Assembly: GCA_016932675.1 (NCBI GenBank) | Contig: JAFGCK010000129.1 | Location: 1 to 36,777 of the forward strand | DNA length: 36,777 nucleotides | Reading direction: 5' to 3' | Origin: Methanosarcinaceae archaeon | GTDB lineage: Archaea > Halobacteriota > Methanosarcinia > Methanosarcinales > Methanosarcinaceae | Shown: piece after piece, positions 21,822 to 30,528 of the stretch | Numbering within the stretch: the first letter of the stretch is position 1 | Layout: each line of letters begins with the position of its first letter | Program-made: the position numbers and the translations under genes | Notes under the pieces: model-generated | Seen by the model: only the letters and a program-made list of their open reading frames with translations | What the model was told of the DNA's origin: nothing | Databases searched by the model: none

Positions 21822-23438
21822 TCAATGCAGGAAGTGTCTCATTCCGGTGAAAACCATGGAGACACCAAGCCTGTTGGCCGTGGCTATGACCTCTTCATCC
21901 CTGATAGAGCCGCCGGGTGAAAGTACATACCTGATACCATTCTCAGCTGCATGGACTATACTGTCATTAAAGGGGAAGAAAGCATCAGAGGCCATCACAC
22001 ACTTTGACAGGACGTCCCTGCAATATTCATCAAATGACATGTCCGGCTTTTCGCGCTCATAGATAACTGCAAGATTCTCCCTGGCCTTGGTGGCTGCAAG
22101 CTTTCTGATGGAATCAACCCTGTTGGGCTGGCCGGCTCCCATGGAAAGCATCATGTAGCAACCGTCAGAATATTCAAATGCAAGGGTAACTGCATTGGAT
22201 CTCACACATTTGCATGCATGAAGGCAGAACTCTGAAAGGGAGCGAAGTTCCTCCGGGAAGGGCATTTCAGTCACACAATCCCATTTCTCATATATACCTG
22301 CGTTGCGGGCCTGTTTGAGCATCCCACCAAGGACATATTTATAAGTATACTTTACCCCGAACTCCTCATTCAGGCCAGGCAGTTCAAGAAGTCTCAGGTT
22401 AGCACTCTTGTTCCTGAGATATTCAAGAGCATCATGTTCAAAACCCGGTGCAAGGATGATCTCAATGAATTTGCCGTTGAGAAACTGTGCTGACTTAAGG
22501 TCAAAGACAGTGTTCGAACAGATTATACTCCCATAAGCTGATATGGGGTCACCGTCCCATGCAGACCCCAGAGCCTGAAGAAGCGTATTCCCGGTGGCAA
22601 GTCCACAGGGATTGTTGTGTTTTACAATAACGACCGCAGGTTTTTCATGATCCAGTTCTTTTACGGTCTGCAGAGCATTATCAGCATCTATATAGTTGTT
22701 ATAGGAAAGTTCCTTTCCATGCAGCTGCCTGGCATTTGCGAGGCTCGGTCCCGAAACACCCACCTCTTTGTAGAATTTAGCATCCTGGTGCCAGTTCTCT
22801 CCATATCGCAGAGTAACGCCATCATTGAAACTCATGCGCAGGACCTCCTCATTAAGCATTGCCTTGCTGAGATAGGTGTCGATGTTAGCGTCATAATCGG
22901 CAGTATGCCTGAAAGCCTTGACAGCCAGCCATTCCCTGGTCTTCCGGGATACAATGCCACTGGAACGCAATTCCTTAAGCAGGGGTCCATAATCCACCGG
23001 GTCGCAGACAACTGTCACGAAGCGGTAGTTCTTTGCAGCCGACCGCAGCATGGCCGGCCCGCCGATATCGATGTTCTCAATGATTTCATCCAGTAGGACG
23101 CCTTCTTTTGATACCGTTACTTCAAAGGGATAAAGGTTCACGGCAACAAGGTCGATGAGTTCCACATTCACCTTTTCAGCCTCTCCCATGTGGTCGTGGT
23201 CATCACGGACGCAGAGAATGCCACCGTGTATTATCGGGTGAAGGGTCTTTACCCTGCCGCCCATCATTTCGGGAAAACCGGTAACTTCTGCTACATCTGT
23301 TACTTCTACACCGGCTTCACGAAGGATACGAGCAGTGCCGCCGGTAGATATGATCTGTATGTCAAGTTTTTCAAGTCCACGAGCGAAATCCACAATGCCG
23401 GTCTTATCAGAAACGCTGAGCAGTGCTCTTTTTACCAA
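21822..23438 (-). CDS. purH: Bifunctional AICAR formyltransferase / IMP cyclohydrolase
   Basis: Last two steps of purine synthesis: formylates AICAR and cyclises FAICAR to IMP. The 538-aa protein is full length. The IMP cyclohydrolase part (about 1-200) shows SVSDKTGI, ISTGGTA, MGGRVKTLHP and NIDIGGPAMLRSAAKN; the transformylase part has YGENWHQ (normally YGENPHQ), KHNNPCG, SDAFFPF, and the C-terminal FTGMRHFLH. Many archaea use PurP and PurO instead, so a bacterial-type PurH here is notable but is known in Methanosarcinales. The start is TTG with GGTGAT 3 nt before. It is transcribed alone or together with the PAPS-reductase-like gene 113 nt upstream. Confidence 0.96.
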   Translation of the reverse strand: MVKRALLSVSDKTGIVDFARGLEKLDIQIISTGGTARILREAGVEVTDVAEVTGFPEMMGGRVKTLHPIIHGGILCVRDDHDHMGEAEKVNVELIDLVAVNLYPFEVTVSKEGVLLDEIIENIDIGGPAMLRSAAKNYRFVTVVCDPVDYGPLLKELRSSGIVSRKTREWLAVKAFRHTADYDANIDTYLSKAMLNEEVLRMSFNDGVTLRYGENWHQDAKFYKEVGVSGPSLANARQLHGKELSYNNYIDADNALQTVKELDHEKPAVVIVKHNNPCGLATGNTLLQALGSAWDGDPISAYGSIICSNTVFDLKSAQFLNGKFIEIILAPGFEHDALEYLRNKSANLRLLELPGLNEEFGVKYTYKYVLGGMLKQARNAGIYEKWDCVTEMPFPEELRSLSEFCLHACKCVRSNAVTLAFEYSDGCYMMLSMGAGQPNRVDSIRKLAATKARENLAVIYEREKPDMSFDEYCRDVLSKCVMASDAFFPFNDSIVHAAENGIRYVLSPGGSIRDEEVIATANRLGVSMVFTGMRHFLH

Positions 23439-23551
23439 AAAATCACCGAGTTAGATTGGCAACGATCAGGTATAAGGCTTCTGGTTGCATGGCAGTAGAA
23501 ACAAAAAACAGGTGAGGGGGGACCAGAAAAAAGATTTTCCAGGTGCCTGCC

Positions 23552-25456
23552 TCAGGATTTGAACCTGATCACCGGACATACCTCGATACATTTCCCACAA
23601 TGCGTGCAACCCTTACCGATCACAGCGATCCCTTTTTCCAGCCTTATAAAACCATCCGGGCATTTACCGATACATACACCGCAACCGCTGCAAAGCATCG
23701 CCCTGCGGACCGAGAACCCGACCTTGCGCATAAGCGACCTTGCCTTTTTATCAGTATCACTGCGGGCTGTAACCGTTCCTGAAGCAAAGACCTGGGCACG
23801 GTCCTCACCACGGATCAGGGAAACCACACCTTCCATATACGCAGCCCTGCCCACAGGCTCAAGCATTCCCGTGCTTTCCAGCCTCTCCAGGTCAATGGCA
23901 CTATCAAAGGCACCTTCTGCAGAGATCCCTCCCTGTCTACATGGACGGTAACCTGATGTGACACTGAAGTTCAGTTTTCCGGGATCACTGCTTTTTGGAA
24001 CAAGGCCTATTCCTTTCCTCTTAGCTATCTCCTGCAACTGGGGAGGAAGCTTTTTCCAGCGCCAGAAACCATGCCTGACCCATTCCCCGGACAGGCCCAT
24101 GCGCTCTGCATAGGACAGCAGGTATTCACTGAACCTCTTTTCCATTTCCGGGTGCGTCTCCTTTAGCCTTACCAGGTCGGCCACAGAGCATGAAGGGCAG
24201 AGCCAGCAGCCTATCCGGTCAAAGCCGTTCTCATACATAGGATTATAGGGGAGCCTGTTCATGAATATGTACAACCATACATGCATGGCCGTCCAGTTCT
24301 GTATAGGCGCTGCAGCAACCTGGTTACCCACCCAGGGATTCTTCCACACACTCTCACTTTTGGAACGCGTATCGGATTCGTATTTTCTCTGGCCTATGAA
24401 CGTAAGGCATCCGTTCTCATAATTATCATTGATGAGCTGTGTGATGGGGCCCAGTTTGCACACCTTGCAACACCAGCGGACCTCAACGCTTGGAGGTCCG
24501 AAATTGTCGATCGAATCCCAGAACGCCTCTCCTGAGCTGATGGACCGCAAAGGCCTGTTATAATCGCTGGCTACATCAATTACGTTCTGCACGGTTTCAG
24601 GGAACTCGATACCAGTATCTGCGAACAGGAGCTCGTAGTCGTCGAGGCACTCGCTTACAAGATGCAGCACAACAAGGCTGTCCTTACCCCCGGAATATGA
24701 TACGGTCACAGGACGGTCGATGGAGGAAGCAACGTTTTTTATGAACCTGTGGGAGCGTTCCACAAGGTCCTCAAGATAATTCCTGTTAGCCTCCACCGCG
24801 TCATCCCATGTCTGGCCGCCTTCCGGAACAGTGATCTGTGCCGGGCTTTCCTTAAATCTCACCTTTACTCCGACCCCCTTGCCCCTTTCAAGCATACGGG
24901 AGCCGATCATACGGGCACGGCCTGTTGCAAGCACCTTGCCCTCGTGATCCAGGACCACAACCTCATTGCTTTCCGTTATCTGCGGATCGGCATCAGCTAT
25001 CCCCGGAGCCAGCACGCTTGCACCACCCAGAATGAACTTCTCAGCGCCCTCATCGATAAGCACCCAGTTATTCAGGGAAGACCTGTCACTGCCATCAAAG
25101 ATGCGCCTTGCGCCGTTTATCCTGAGCAGGAGGGTCCAGCGCAGTTGTTCTATCTCAAAACGAATGTTGCCAAGCACCTCACCGTCAACGATGATCTCAT
25201 CCATTCGGTCGTCATATGGAGACTTGTTCAAGACGACCAAACGGTCATCCTTTATGAGAGGGGCATTGAACTGCCCCATGGAAACTGAGTTTATAAGGTC
25301 TATATCATATCTGAATGCTGGCCTTATATCCCCGGGAGGTGTTATGGTCACCTGCCTTGTGGACCTTCCGCAGGAGCATTCTTTTCCAAGGACAGGCACA
25401 TTACAGGAAGGACACCAGTAAAGGAGGAGTTCACCAAGATACAGAGGTTTTGACAT
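23552..25456 (-). CDS. Zinc ribbon-PUA-PAPS-reductase-like-ferredoxin fusion protein
   Basis: A 634-aa four-part protein. It opens with a zinc ribbon (C15, C18, C27, C29), then a region of unclear fold (35-130) and a PUA-like domain (about 131-205, an RNA-binding fold). The PAPS reductase/ATP-pyrophosphatase domain follows (PP-loop SYSGGKDS 253-260; WCCKVCK and GCWLCPSC clusters). Two [4Fe-4S] ferredoxin motifs close it (C589, C592, C595, C599 and C617, C620, C623, C627). The PP-loop shows adenylation chemistry and the ferredoxin an electron supply. Annotated as PAPS reductase in methanogens, but PUA plus zinc ribbon suits sulfur or other modification of an RNA. ATG 25456 has GAGGTCG before it. 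The Cas4-like gene lies 54 nt upstream on the same strand. Confidence 0.88.
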   Translation of the reverse strand: MSKPLYLGELLLYWCPSCNVPVLGKECSCGRSTRQVTITPPGDIRPAFRYDIDLINSVSMGQFNAPLIKDDRLVVLNKSPYDDRMDEIIVDGEVLGNIRFEIEQLRWTLLLRINGARRIFDGSDRSSLNNWVLIDEGAEKFILGGASVLAPGIADADPQITESNEVVVLDHEGKVLATGRARMIGSRMLERGKGVGVKVRFKESPAQITVPEGGQTWDDAVEANRNYLEDLVERSHRFIKNVASSIDRPVTVSYSGGKDSLVVLHLVSECLDDYELLFADTGIEFPETVQNVIDVASDYNRPLRSISSGEAFWDSIDNFGPPSVEVRWCCKVCKLGPITQLINDNYENGCLTFIGQRKYESDTRSKSESVWKNPWVGNQVAAAPIQNWTAMHVWLYIFMNRLPYNPMYENGFDRIGCWLCPSCSVADLVRLKETHPEMEKRFSEYLLSYAERMGLSGEWVRHGFWRWKKLPPQLQEIAKRKGIGLVPKSSDPGKLNFSVTSGYRPCRQGGISAEGAFDSAIDLERLESTGMLEPVGRAAYMEGVVSLIRGEDRAQVFASGTVTARSDTDKKARSLMRKVGFSVRRAMLCSGCGVCIGKCPDGFIRLEKGIAVIGKGCTHCGKCIEVCPVIRFKS

Positions 25457-25510
25457 TGTACGACCTCAAGGGCCAATGATTAAATAGCTTTTGGGTGCTG
25501 GCTCTTTGTA

Positions 25511-26329
25511 TCAGAAAAATTTCGAAGCCAGGGAAGAGCGGACCTCACACATTTCAAGGTAAGCACAATCCCCGCAAAAGGAACTTTCCTTTCTGTCGGG
25601 AAGGGACCCGTCCCTGATCCTTCTCACCCTGCCCAGGACCTGCAACACCTGCCTCCTGTCGTTAGGGCGTATATTGACGTTCCTTACATTGCCCTGTCTG
25701 GCATAGACCACGATGCCTGAACTGGCCAAAGTCCCACTGTCCTTTTCCATGAGCATTGCAAGTGATGCTATGTGCAGCCGGTCATTGCTCCACACACCGC
25801 TTTGAGGGCACTGGCCGGTCCTGACAACAAGAGGGGACAGAGTACCGCTGATATCCACAATACAATCGGGTATGCCGCTGAGGCCGAGCTTTTCCGAGTG
25901 AAACGGGTGCCCGGGTTCTGCGGACATCAACTGTTCCCGCAATTTTCCTGCATTTCCGTCAACTGTGGATGAAAGAAGGTTATGGCCTATTTCACTGATA
26001 GAGGACCTCAGCCCTGAAGTGGCTTCGTCCATAATTTCCTGACCTATGATGGCAGACTCCTCAGGATATATGAGTGGCAGTTCTTCGCTTATCCCTGAGA
26101 ATATTGTTTCCAGCTCAACTAAGAAGTCATCGTCTTTTGACGAATATCTTCCCAATAGGTCAGGGAATTTCAGGCCCAGCTCTTTCAGGACCAGATGTTC
26201 GGCGAAGGGGACCGTGCCCTTTGAGAGTGTTTCATGTCCCCTGCATGAATAGTATACTTTTCTGGGACACTTAAGATACAAGACGAGTTCGGAAACATTT
26301 ACCTTTATTTTCTGCTTTTTGAGAAACAT
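25511..26329 (-). CDS. Cas4/Dna2-like Fe-S protein with degenerate nuclease site
   Basis: A 272-aa protein with the Cas4 plan: an N-terminal cysteine in YLKCPRKVYY (C21), a GIPD motif with D155, and a C-terminal FCGDCAYLEMC (C252, C255, C261) completing four [4Fe-4S] ligands. The catalytic E-x-K that should follow GIPD is VVR (168-170) before TG, and the QxxxY motif reads HIASL, so nuclease activity is doubtful. No cas1, cas2 or repeat array is present. The frame runs up 98 codons further, across the divergent promoter; MFLKKQKIKVNVSEL is taken as start, with TATA (ACTATATATAACC, 26353-26365) about 25-35 nt upstream and little leader. Possibly a partner of the PAPS-reductase-like protein. Confidence 0.82.
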   Translation of the reverse strand: MFLKKQKIKVNVSELVLYLKCPRKVYYSCRGHETLSKGTVPFAEHLVLKELGLKFPDLLGRYSSKDDDFLVELETIFSGISEELPLIYPEESAIIGQEIMDEATSGLRSSISEIGHNLLSSTVDGNAGKLREQLMSAEPGHPFHSEKLGLSGIPDCIVDISGTLSPLVVRTGQCPQSGVWSNDRLHIASLAMLMEKDSGTLASSGIVVYARQGNVRNVNIRPNDRRQVLQVLGRVRRIRDGSLPDRKESSFCGDCAYLEMCEVRSSLASKFF

Positions 26330-26406
26330 ATTTTTATAGTGGATACAAGACATACTATATATAACCGGATGATCTGTAGCAGATCCAGTCACTAACTTAT
26401 CGTCAA

Positions 26407-26436
26407 TTAACGAACTTGTATTCGTTAAATATATAT
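26407..26436 (+). promoter_or_regulatory. Inverted repeat and TATA box of the HTH/mevalonate operon
   Basis: TTAACGAA (26407-26414) and TTCGTTAA (26421-26428) form an exact inverted repeat with a 6-nt spacer. It overlaps the purine-rich side of the TATA element AAATATATATG (26427-26437), about 30 nt before ATG 26464. A dimeric HTH protein bound there would block TBP/TFB. The gene that follows encodes such a protein, so autoregulation is the natural inference. Confidence 0.55.
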
Positions 26437-26463
26437 GTGAATCTATCCTTAGGAAATTAAAGC

Positions 26464-27204
26464 ATGAGGGAAGACGAATCGCACGAAATGGTTCGCCAGC
26501 GTCTTGCAGAAAAGATGGCAGGCGAGATAACCCTGTCAGAAAAGCCTGGTGAGGCATTAAAGAAATGGCGGTTGAACTTCGAGATTGCCCAGACAGACCT
26601 GTCAGGTTACCTGGCTGTTTCACCCTCGGTGATCAGTGACTACGAAAGCGGCAGGAGGAAGTCTCCCGGTACGCTCATAGTCAGCAGGATCGTGGAGGCA
26701 CTTCTCGAGATAGACGCCCAGCGAGGAGGACAGAAGATTCATGCTTATGAGGGGATGCTTTTCACAGAAAAAACATCAAAGGCCATTTACGCCACCTACG
26801 AATATACGTTTCCCATGCAAATGGCAAAGCTTGCAAGCCTTATTGAAGCCGATGTAGTTCATAAAGGCATTGAAAAGCCATTGTACGGGTTCACGGTCGT
26901 GGACAGTAAAAAAGCAATTCTTGAGCTTTCATCACATGAGTTCCAGAAACTCTATGGATGGAGCACTGAACGAGCTTTGATATTTACGAAAGTGACCACC
27001 GGAAAATCACCGATGGTAGCCATCAGGGTCACAAACCTGAAACCCGGGGCCGTTGTTATGCATGGGCTGCGCGGGAATGAAGTGCACCTTATGGCTAAAA
27101 AGATGGCGGAAATAGACAGGATCCCTCTTCTGGCAACAACGATGGACATCGATGAAATGGTAGAAGTACTGAAAAAGTACAGTGAATATCATGTCATGGA
27201 ATAG
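26464..27204 (+). CDS. HTH (Cro/CI-type) transcriptional regulator, COG1709 type
   Basis: A 246-aa predicted regulator. The helix-turn-helix lies at about 30-85 (ALKKWRLNFEIAQTDLSGYLAVSPSVISDYESGRRKSPG), classic XRE type. The rest (about 95-246) is an alpha/beta ligand-type domain with KPLYGFTVVDSKKAILELS, GWSTERALIFTKVTTGKSPMVAIRV and KPGAVVMHG. In archaea this gene often stands directly before HMG-CoA synthase and thiolase, as here (34 nt gap). It probably senses an isoprenoid intermediate or acyl-CoA and controls the operon, but the ligand is unknown. An exact inverted repeat overlaps its promoter. Confidence 0.88.
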   Translation: MREDESHEMVRQRLAEKMAGEITLSEKPGEALKKWRLNFEIAQTDLSGYLAVSPSVISDYESGRRKSPGTLIVSRIVEALLEIDAQRGGQKIHAYEGMLFTEKTSKAIYATYEYTFPMQMAKLASLIEADVVHKGIEKPLYGFTVVDSKKAILELSSHEFQKLYGWSTERALIFTKVTTGKSPMVAIRVTNLKPGAVVMHGLRGNEVHLMAKKMAEIDRIPLLATTMDIDEMVEVLKKYSEYHVME

Positions 27205-27238
27205 TTCTTAAAACCAAAACAGATCAAACGGTGTTAAT

Positions 27239-28288
27239 ATGAGTGTAGGGATAGTCTCATACGGTGTCTATATACCCAGATATAGGATAAAGATAGAAGA
27301 AATTGCCCGTGTATGGGGAGACGATGCTGAGATTTTAAAAGCGGGATTAATGGTTAACGAAAAGTCGGTTCCTGATGTTGACGAGGACACAGCTACCATA
27401 GCAGTGGAAGCCGCCAGATCAGCAGTTAAAAGGGCCGGTATCGATGCCCAGAGAGTGGGCGCTGTATACACAGGTTCGGAAAGTCATCCGTATGCCGTTA
27501 AACCCACAAGTACAATAGTCGCCGAGGCAGTGGGCGCTACACCCGTGCTAACGGCTGCAGATTACGAATTCGCGTGCAAGGCAGGTACAGCTGCCATCCA
27601 GACATGCATGGGACTGGTATCCTCAGGCATGATAGACCTGGGGCTTGCCATCGGTTCCGATGTGGCCCAGGGAGCTCCCGCCGACGCACTTGAATATACA
27701 GCTGCGGCAGGCGGAGTGGCATATATCATAGGCAACAGGGAATCAGAACTTGCTGCTATCATAGAAGATACATACTCATTCACAACAGACACTCCTGACT
27801 TCTGGAGACGTGAGGGGATGCCATACCCGGAACACGGAGGACGCTTTACAGGCGAGCCGGGATACTTCAAGCATGTGACAAGTGCTGCCAGGGGACTTAT
27901 GGAGAAGATGGGCACAAAACCTGATGATTACGATTATGCGGTATTCCACCAGCCAAACGGCAAGTTCCCGTCACGTGCAGCTGCAATGCTTGGATTCAGC
28001 AAGGAACAGATCAGGCCAGGGCTGGTGGTCACAAGACTCGGCAACACCTATTCAGGATCCTGCATGATGGGAATAGCAGCAACCCTGGACCAGGCAAAGC
28101 CGGGAGACAGGATATTCGCAACCTCCTTTGGATCTGGTGCGGGTTCCGATGCATTCAGCATCACTGTCACCGACAGGATCGAAGAGATACGTTACAGCGC
28201 ACCCGGGGTGGAGGAAATGCTTGCAGATCCGATATACGTTGACTATGCGACATATGCAAGACACAAGGGTAAGATCAGGCTTGCATGA
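27239..28288 (+). CDS. Hydroxymethylglutaryl-CoA synthase
   Basis: Condenses acetoacetyl-CoA with acetyl-CoA to HMG-CoA, committing carbon to the mevalonate pathway for archaeal lipids. The 349-aa archaeal-type protein has E81 ([13 protein letters not shown]), the acylated cysteine C113 in YEFACKAGT and H237 in [10 protein letters not shown], the catalytic triad. In archaea it forms a stable complex with thiolase and the DUF35 protein, both encoded next to it, which channels acetoacetyl-CoA so that the unfavourable thiolase step proceeds (shown for Methanothermococcus). The GGTGTTAAT stretch before the ATG provides a weak ribosome site. Nine nucleotides separate it from the thiolase gene. Confidence 0.96.
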   Translation: MSVGIVSYGVYIPRYRIKIEEIARVWGDDAEILKAGLMVNEKSVPDVDEDTATIAVEAARSAVKRAGIDAQRVGAVYTGSESHPYAVKPTSTIVAEAVGATPVLTAADYEFACKAGTAAIQTCMGLVSSGMIDLGLAIGSDVAQGAPADALEYTAAAGGVAYIIGNRESELAAIIEDTYSFTTDTPDFWRREGMPYPEHGGRFTGEPGYFKHVTSAARGLMEKMGTKPDDYDYAVFHQPNGKFPSRAAAMLGFSKEQIRPGLVVTRLGNTYSGSCMMGIAATLDQAKPGDRIFATSFGSGAGSDAFSITVTDRIEEIRYSAPGVEEMLADPIYVDYATYARHKGKIRLA

Positions 28289-28297
28289 GGTGAGATA

Positions 28298-29470
28298 ATG
28301 AGAGACGTTGCAATCATCGGTGTTAAGAACACCAAATATGGAGAACAGTGGGAACGCTCCTTCAGGGACCTTGTTGTTGAGGCAGGGGTCGGTGCCGTAG
28401 AGGATGCCGGAATCGCCGGCGAGAAAATAGATTCCATGTTCGTCGGTAACATGAGTGGCGGACAGTTCGTGGAACAGGAGCATATAGGTGCGCTCATAGC
28501 GGATTATTCCGGCCTGGCAAAGAACCTGCATGTGCCTTCGACCCGTGTTGAAGCAGCATGCGCTTCTGGAGGGCTGGCACTTAGGCATGGGATCTGTGCG
28601 GTCGCCTCAGGCATGGATGACATTGTTATTGCTGCAGGTGTGGAAAAGATGACAGATGTCCCCTCGAACAAAGCCTCTTCCGCCCTGGCCGCTGCAGCTG
28701 ACAGGGAATGGGAAGGTATCATGGGGGCTACCTTCCCGGGACTGTACGCCATGATAGCAAGGCTGCACATGCACATGTATGGCACTACCAGTGAACAGCT
28801 TGCATCCGTCGCTGTCAAGAACCACTACAACGGCCAGTTCAACCCCATCGCACAGTACAGGAACAAGATCACTATAGAGTCCGTGCTCAACTCCATAATG
28901 GTCGCTGACCCCCTGCATATATTCGACTGCTCACCTATAACAGACGGTGCATCCGCAGTCATACTTGCGCCTGCGGATACAGCGCATGAGTATACGGACA
29001 CCCCCATATACGTCAGGGGTACAGGGCAGGCCAGCGATACTCTTGCACTTCACGACAGAAGGGACATCACAACCCTGGACGCATCCGTGATGGCAGGCAA
29101 GCGTGCATTCGAGATGGCAAAGATGGGGCCTGAGGACATCGACCTTGTGGAAGTCCACGACTGTTTCACAATTGCCGAGATATGCGCCATTGAGGACCTT
29201 GGCTTTGCAAAGAAGGGGGAGGGCGGAAAGGTCAGCCTTGAGGGTGAGACCGCAATTGGCGGCAGGATACCAGTGAACACTTCCGGAGGGCTTAAGTCAT
29301 GCGGACACCCTGTGGGCGCGACCGGCATCAAGCAGGCCGTGGAGATAGTCGAGCAGCTTCGCGGGGATGCAGGCAAGCGCCAGGTCGACGGAGCAGAGAT
29401 CGGAATGACCCACAACGTCGGGGGATCCGGTGCGACCGCTGTTGTACACATACTCTCGAGGAACAGGTGA
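28298..29470 (+). CDS. Acetyl-CoA acetyltransferase (thiolase) of the HMG-CoA complex
   Basis: Condenses two acetyl-CoA to acetoacetyl-CoA. The 390-aa protein is of the archaeal SCP2-like thiolase group with the nucleophile C88 (VEAACASGG), a histidine in [10 protein letters not shown] and the C-terminal [15 protein letters not shown] sits 3 nt before the ATG. It lies between HMG-CoA synthase and the DUF35 gene, whose products are known to assemble with it in methanogens. Its stop is a few bases before the DUF35 start, so the three are translated together. Confidence 0.95.
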   Translation: MRDVAIIGVKNTKYGEQWERSFRDLVVEAGVGAVEDAGIAGEKIDSMFVGNMSGGQFVEQEHIGALIADYSGLAKNLHVPSTRVEAACASGGLALRHGICAVASGMDDIVIAAGVEKMTDVPSNKASSALAAAADREWEGIMGATFPGLYAMIARLHMHMYGTTSEQLASVAVKNHYNGQFNPIAQYRNKITIESVLNSIMVADPLHIFDCSPITDGASAVILAPADTAHEYTDTPIYVRGTGQASDTLALHDRRDITTLDASVMAGKRAFEMAKMGPEDIDLVEVHDCFTIAEICAIEDLGFAKKGEGGKVSLEGETAIGGRIPVNTSGGLKSCGHPVGATGIKQAVEIVEQLRGDAGKRQVDGAEIGMTHNVGGSGATAVVHILSRNR

Positions 29471-29475
29471 TCATG

Positions 29476-29865
29476 ATGTCAGTACCAAGATTCTGGAGAA
29501 AGCAGATCGCCAGGTATAATCTGGTAGGTACGCACTGCAAGCAATGCGATGAATACTTCTACCCGCCACGCAACGTGTGCCCTTCCTGCAGGCGTGGAGG
29601 AGAGATAGAGGACTTTAAGTTCAGCGGAAAAGGTGAAATCGTTACCTATACGGTGATCCATACTGCGGCCGAGGGCTTTGAAGGAATGACACCCTATGTC
29701 CTCGGTATAGTGCAGCTGGAGGAAGGCCCGAGGCTTACCAGCCAGATAGTGGGTGATGCAAAGGACATGTACATCGGCATGAAGGTAAAGCCCGTTTTCA
29801 GAAGGCTTGGCCAGAGCGGTGAGCGCGGTATGATATACTACGGCACAAAGTTCGTTCCTGCGTAA
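29476..29865 (+). CDS. DUF35 zinc-ribbon/OB-fold protein, scaffold of thiolase-HMGCS complex
   Basis: A 129-aa acyl-CoA-associated protein. The rubredoxin-like zinc ribbon has C21, C24, C35 and C38 (THCKQCDEYFYPPRNVCPSC) and is followed by an OB fold (about 45-125; GEIVTYTVIHTAAEGF, PYVLGIVQLEEGPRL). In the methanogen complex this protein bridges thiolase and HMG-CoA synthase and holds the pantetheine arm as it moves between active sites. Two adjacent ATGs (29473 and 29476) follow GGTGATC; the second fits the spacing seen elsewhere in the window. Its stop overlaps the start of the CYTH gene by one base. Confidence 0.95.
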   Translation: MSVPRFWRKQIARYNLVGTHCKQCDEYFYPPRNVCPSCRRGGEIEDFKFSGKGEIVTYTVIHTAAEGFEGMTPYVLGIVQLEEGPRLTSQIVGDAKDMYIGMKVKPVFRRLGQSGERGMIYYGTKFVPA

Positions 29866-30395
29866 TGATAGAGATAGAGGTCAAGGCCCGCGCCGACCAC
29901 AAGCAGGCAAAGCAACTGCTCTGCGGCATGGGTGCTGAATTTTTAGGTGTCCAGCACCACTGCGACACCTACTTTAATGCCCCGCACAGGGATTTTGCGG
30001 ACACCGACGAAGCACTCAGGATACGCTCCGTTGAAGGCAGGTCCGTCATGGCCTACAAGGGAAAGAAACTGGACACCGTCTCCAAGACACGGGAGGAGTT
30101 TGAAACTCCGGTGGACGGGGCAAGCGCCCGAAGTATTCTTTTTTCTTTAGGATTCTACGAGTCAGGCATGGTCAAAAAGAAACGAGAGATATTCCGTTTA
30201 GAAGATCTCACAATCTGCCTCGACAATGTCAGGAGTATCGGCGAGTTCATTGAAGTTGAAATTACTGCCGAATCGGATGTTGAGCTGCACACAAAGAGGA
30301 TATTCGCTTTTCTGGAAAAGTTCGGGATTAGGGAAGAGGATTCCTTAAGGACCTCGTATCTTGAGATGGTGCTTGGGAAAAGTTCGGCGGATTAG
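29865..30395 (+). CDS. CYTH-domain protein (CyaB/thiamine-triphosphatase-like)
   Basis: A 176-aa CYTH protein. It has the defining ExExK (E3, E5, K7 in MIEIEVKAR), then ALRIRSVEGR, the strand YKGKKLD, REEFE, and FIEVEI near the end, which line the triphosphate tunnel. The archaeal group is often annotated class IV adenylate cyclase, but triphosphatase activity on inorganic or organic triphosphates is at least as likely. It is joined to the mevalonate operon by a one-base overlap (TAATG). A link to isoprenoid metabolism (for example a diphosphate or triphosphate by-product) is possible but not shown. Confidence 0.88.
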   Translation: MIEIEVKARADHKQAKQLLCGMGAEFLGVQHHCDTYFNAPHRDFADTDEALRIRSVEGRSVMAYKGKKLDTVSKTREEFETPVDGASARSILFSLGFYESGMVKKKREIFRLEDLTICLDNVRSIGEFIEVEITAESDVELHTKRIFAFLEKFGIREEDSLRTSYLEMVLGKSSAD

Positions 30396-30528
30396 ATATT
30401 TAAGGTTGAGTCGACTGGATTTTTCTATGGTCCTGTTATCAGAATTCTTCATGCTAAAAAAAAGATTTTGAATATATACTGAATTATGTTCATTAAATGA
30501 TATTGGAAGTTTTTCCTTTATTCCCAGA
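30396..30528. terminator. Tail-to-tail intergenic region with T/A runs
   Basis: Between the CYTH gene and the methyltransferase on the other strand the sequence has GGATTTTTC (30418-30426) and an A8 run (30456-30463). In minus-strand reading the latter is T8. Archaeal transcripts often end at such T runs, so one or both transcription units may stop here. No stable hairpin is needed or seen. Confidence 0.35.

Noticed and set aside
23552-23568. Minus-strand T-arm-like sequence (stem TCAGG/CCTGA, loop TTCAAAT) resembling a tRNA 3' end
   Set aside because: It encodes the last codons of the PAPS-reductase-like protein; no matching acceptor 5' strand, D-arm or anticodon arm lies at tRNA distance. 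A coincidence, or at most a relic.
23554-23951. Plus-strand ORF opposite the ferredoxin part of the PAPS-reductase-like gene
   Set aside because: Mirror of a conserved coding sequence, no ribosome site.
26330-26623. 98-codon upstream extension of the Cas4-like ORF
   Set aside because: It crosses the TATA element and inverted repeat of the divergent gene and runs into that gene's coding region; the Cas4 fold starts right at ATG 26329.
28052-28588. Minus-strand ORF of 178 codons opposite HMG-CoA synthase and thiolase
   Set aside because: Antisense shadow of conserved genes; cysteine-rich composition without domain.
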